This document shows, in pieces, positions 63,767 to 64,000 of a stretch of DNA of 64,000 nucleotides; position 1 is the first letter of the stretch; every line of letters begins with the position of its first letter. The stretch spans positions 310,001 to 374,000 of the forward strand of contig NZ_FOOT01000001.1 in assembly GCF_900113285.1 (NCBI RefSeq). The letters are read 5' to 3'. The notes below the pieces were generated by a model. The model was not told where the DNA came from, did no database searches, and was given only the letters and a program-made list of their open reading frames with translations. This DNA is from Pontibacter chinhatensis. Lineage in GTDB: Bacteria; Bacteroidota; Bacteroidia; Cytophagales; Hymenobacteraceae. The translations under genes and the position numbers were made by a program.

Positions 63767-63807
63767 AAAGGCGCCCACTGCACACAGATGGTGCAGTGGG
63801 CGCCTTT
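63767..63807. terminator. Strong bidirectional terminator
   Basis: Perfect 16-bp arms, AAAGGCGCCCACTGCA (63767-63782) and TGCAGTGGGCGCCTTT (63792-63807), with a 9-nt loop. It ends both the 49-aa gene and the convergent GreA-family gene. Confidence 0.85.
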
Positions 63808-63822
63808 CCCATAAAAGTCTGG

Positions 63823-64000
63823 TTATAGGGTATAATCGCCCGTGGCCTCTGGCTGGAACGTTACTTTTACCACTTTATACTTGATAGTGCCCGATGGTAC
63901 GGGCCACTCTACCACATCCCCTTCTTTGCAGCCAATAATGGCCGTGCCTACAGGCGCGAACACAGAAATCTTACGGGAGTTGATGTCGGCGTCTTTCGGG
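63823..64000 (-). CDS. GreA/GreB (Rnk-like) family protein, C-terminal part only
   Basis: Only the last ~58 residues are in the window; the gene continues past the right edge. ISVFAPVGTAIIGCKEGDVVEWPVPSG matches the C-terminal FKBP-like domain of GreA/GreB-family elongation factors (the usual 'SPVGxALLGxxxGD' segment). It would interact with RNA polymerase. GreA, GreB or Rnk type cannot be resolved without the N-terminal coiled coil. A TATACTT word lies inside the gene at about 63877. Confidence 0.75.
   Translation of the reverse strand, partial: PKDADINSRKISVFAPVGTAIIGCKEGDVVEWPVPSGTIKYKVVKVTFQPEATGDYTL

Noticed and set aside
1..64000. TATACTT as a simple -7 promoter box
   Set aside because: It resembles TANNTTTG by one-base shift, but most copies are inside genes, in both orientations, without a -33 TTG at 19-20 nt; promoter function cannot explain the distribution.
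1..64000. CRISPR array, prophage, integrase or IS transposase
   Set aside because: No regularly spaced repeat-spacer pattern, cas gene, phage structural gene, recombinase or transposase was found in any frame.

Overview
The window looks like chromosomal DNA of a member of the Bacteroidota, most likely Cytophagales/Hymenobacteraceae (Pontibacter or a close relative). This is inferred from moderately GC-rich coding DNA, Bacteroidota-typical families (DUF4296, DUF3822, DUF1573, BatA-type aerotolerance proteins, a PorE-like OmpA protein), the acyl-ornithine route to arginine, and TANNTTTG-type -7 promoter boxes. No rRNA, tRNA, CRISPR array, prophage or intact insertion sequence was recognised. 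Nearly all of the DNA is coding.

Layout. 1-5 kb, minus strand: a compact operon of a C39-like peptidase, a RimK-type ATP-grasp ligase with an N-terminal RLAN-like domain, a GCS2-type amino-acid ligase and an N-formylglutamate amidohydrolase-like enzyme, followed by a Pmp3-domain lipoprotein cut by the window edge. 5.9-14.4 kb, minus strand: a complete glutamate-to-arginine operon (GNAT, argG, argC, argD, argF', argB, argE, argH) using acylated intermediates; a valine at the specificity position of the carbamoyltransferase points to N-succinyl rather than N-acetyl ornithine. 15-20 kb: a small membrane protein, a retropepsin/PDZ protein, and a symporter-GNAT-racemase operon. 20-28 kb: a tandem universal stress protein and a seven-gene Mrp Na+/H+ antiporter operon. 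28-36.6 kb: ClC channel, MenC, EgtB-EgtD with an aminotransferase-like gene, MATE exporter. 36.7-47 kb: DUF922 protease-like protein, Rieske oxidoreductase, CsaA, a shortened Bat operon, YggS, lipoproteins and small conserved proteins. 47-57 kb: RecD-like helicase, thioesterase, two Nudix enzymes, coaD, pyrE, PorE-like protein, queE, folD. 57-64 kb: lepA, DUF1003 protein, fused isobutyryl-CoA mutase, a tiny acidic lipoprotein and the end of a GreA/GreB-family gene.

The most striking signal is not a gene. The heptamer AAGTATA (complement TATACTT) is scattered through the whole window, about 150 exact copies by hand count against roughly 6 expected from base composition. It lies in genes and gaps, on both strands and in all reading frames, and it repeatedly sits in or beside transcription-terminator hairpins. 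This resembles the genomic distribution of DNA uptake sequences or other highly iterated chromosomal words. A second layer consists of short intergenic inverted-repeat families and one REP-like palindrome cluster at about 48.7 kb. The amidoligase operon at 0.7-5 kb is the best candidate for a poorly described biochemical system.
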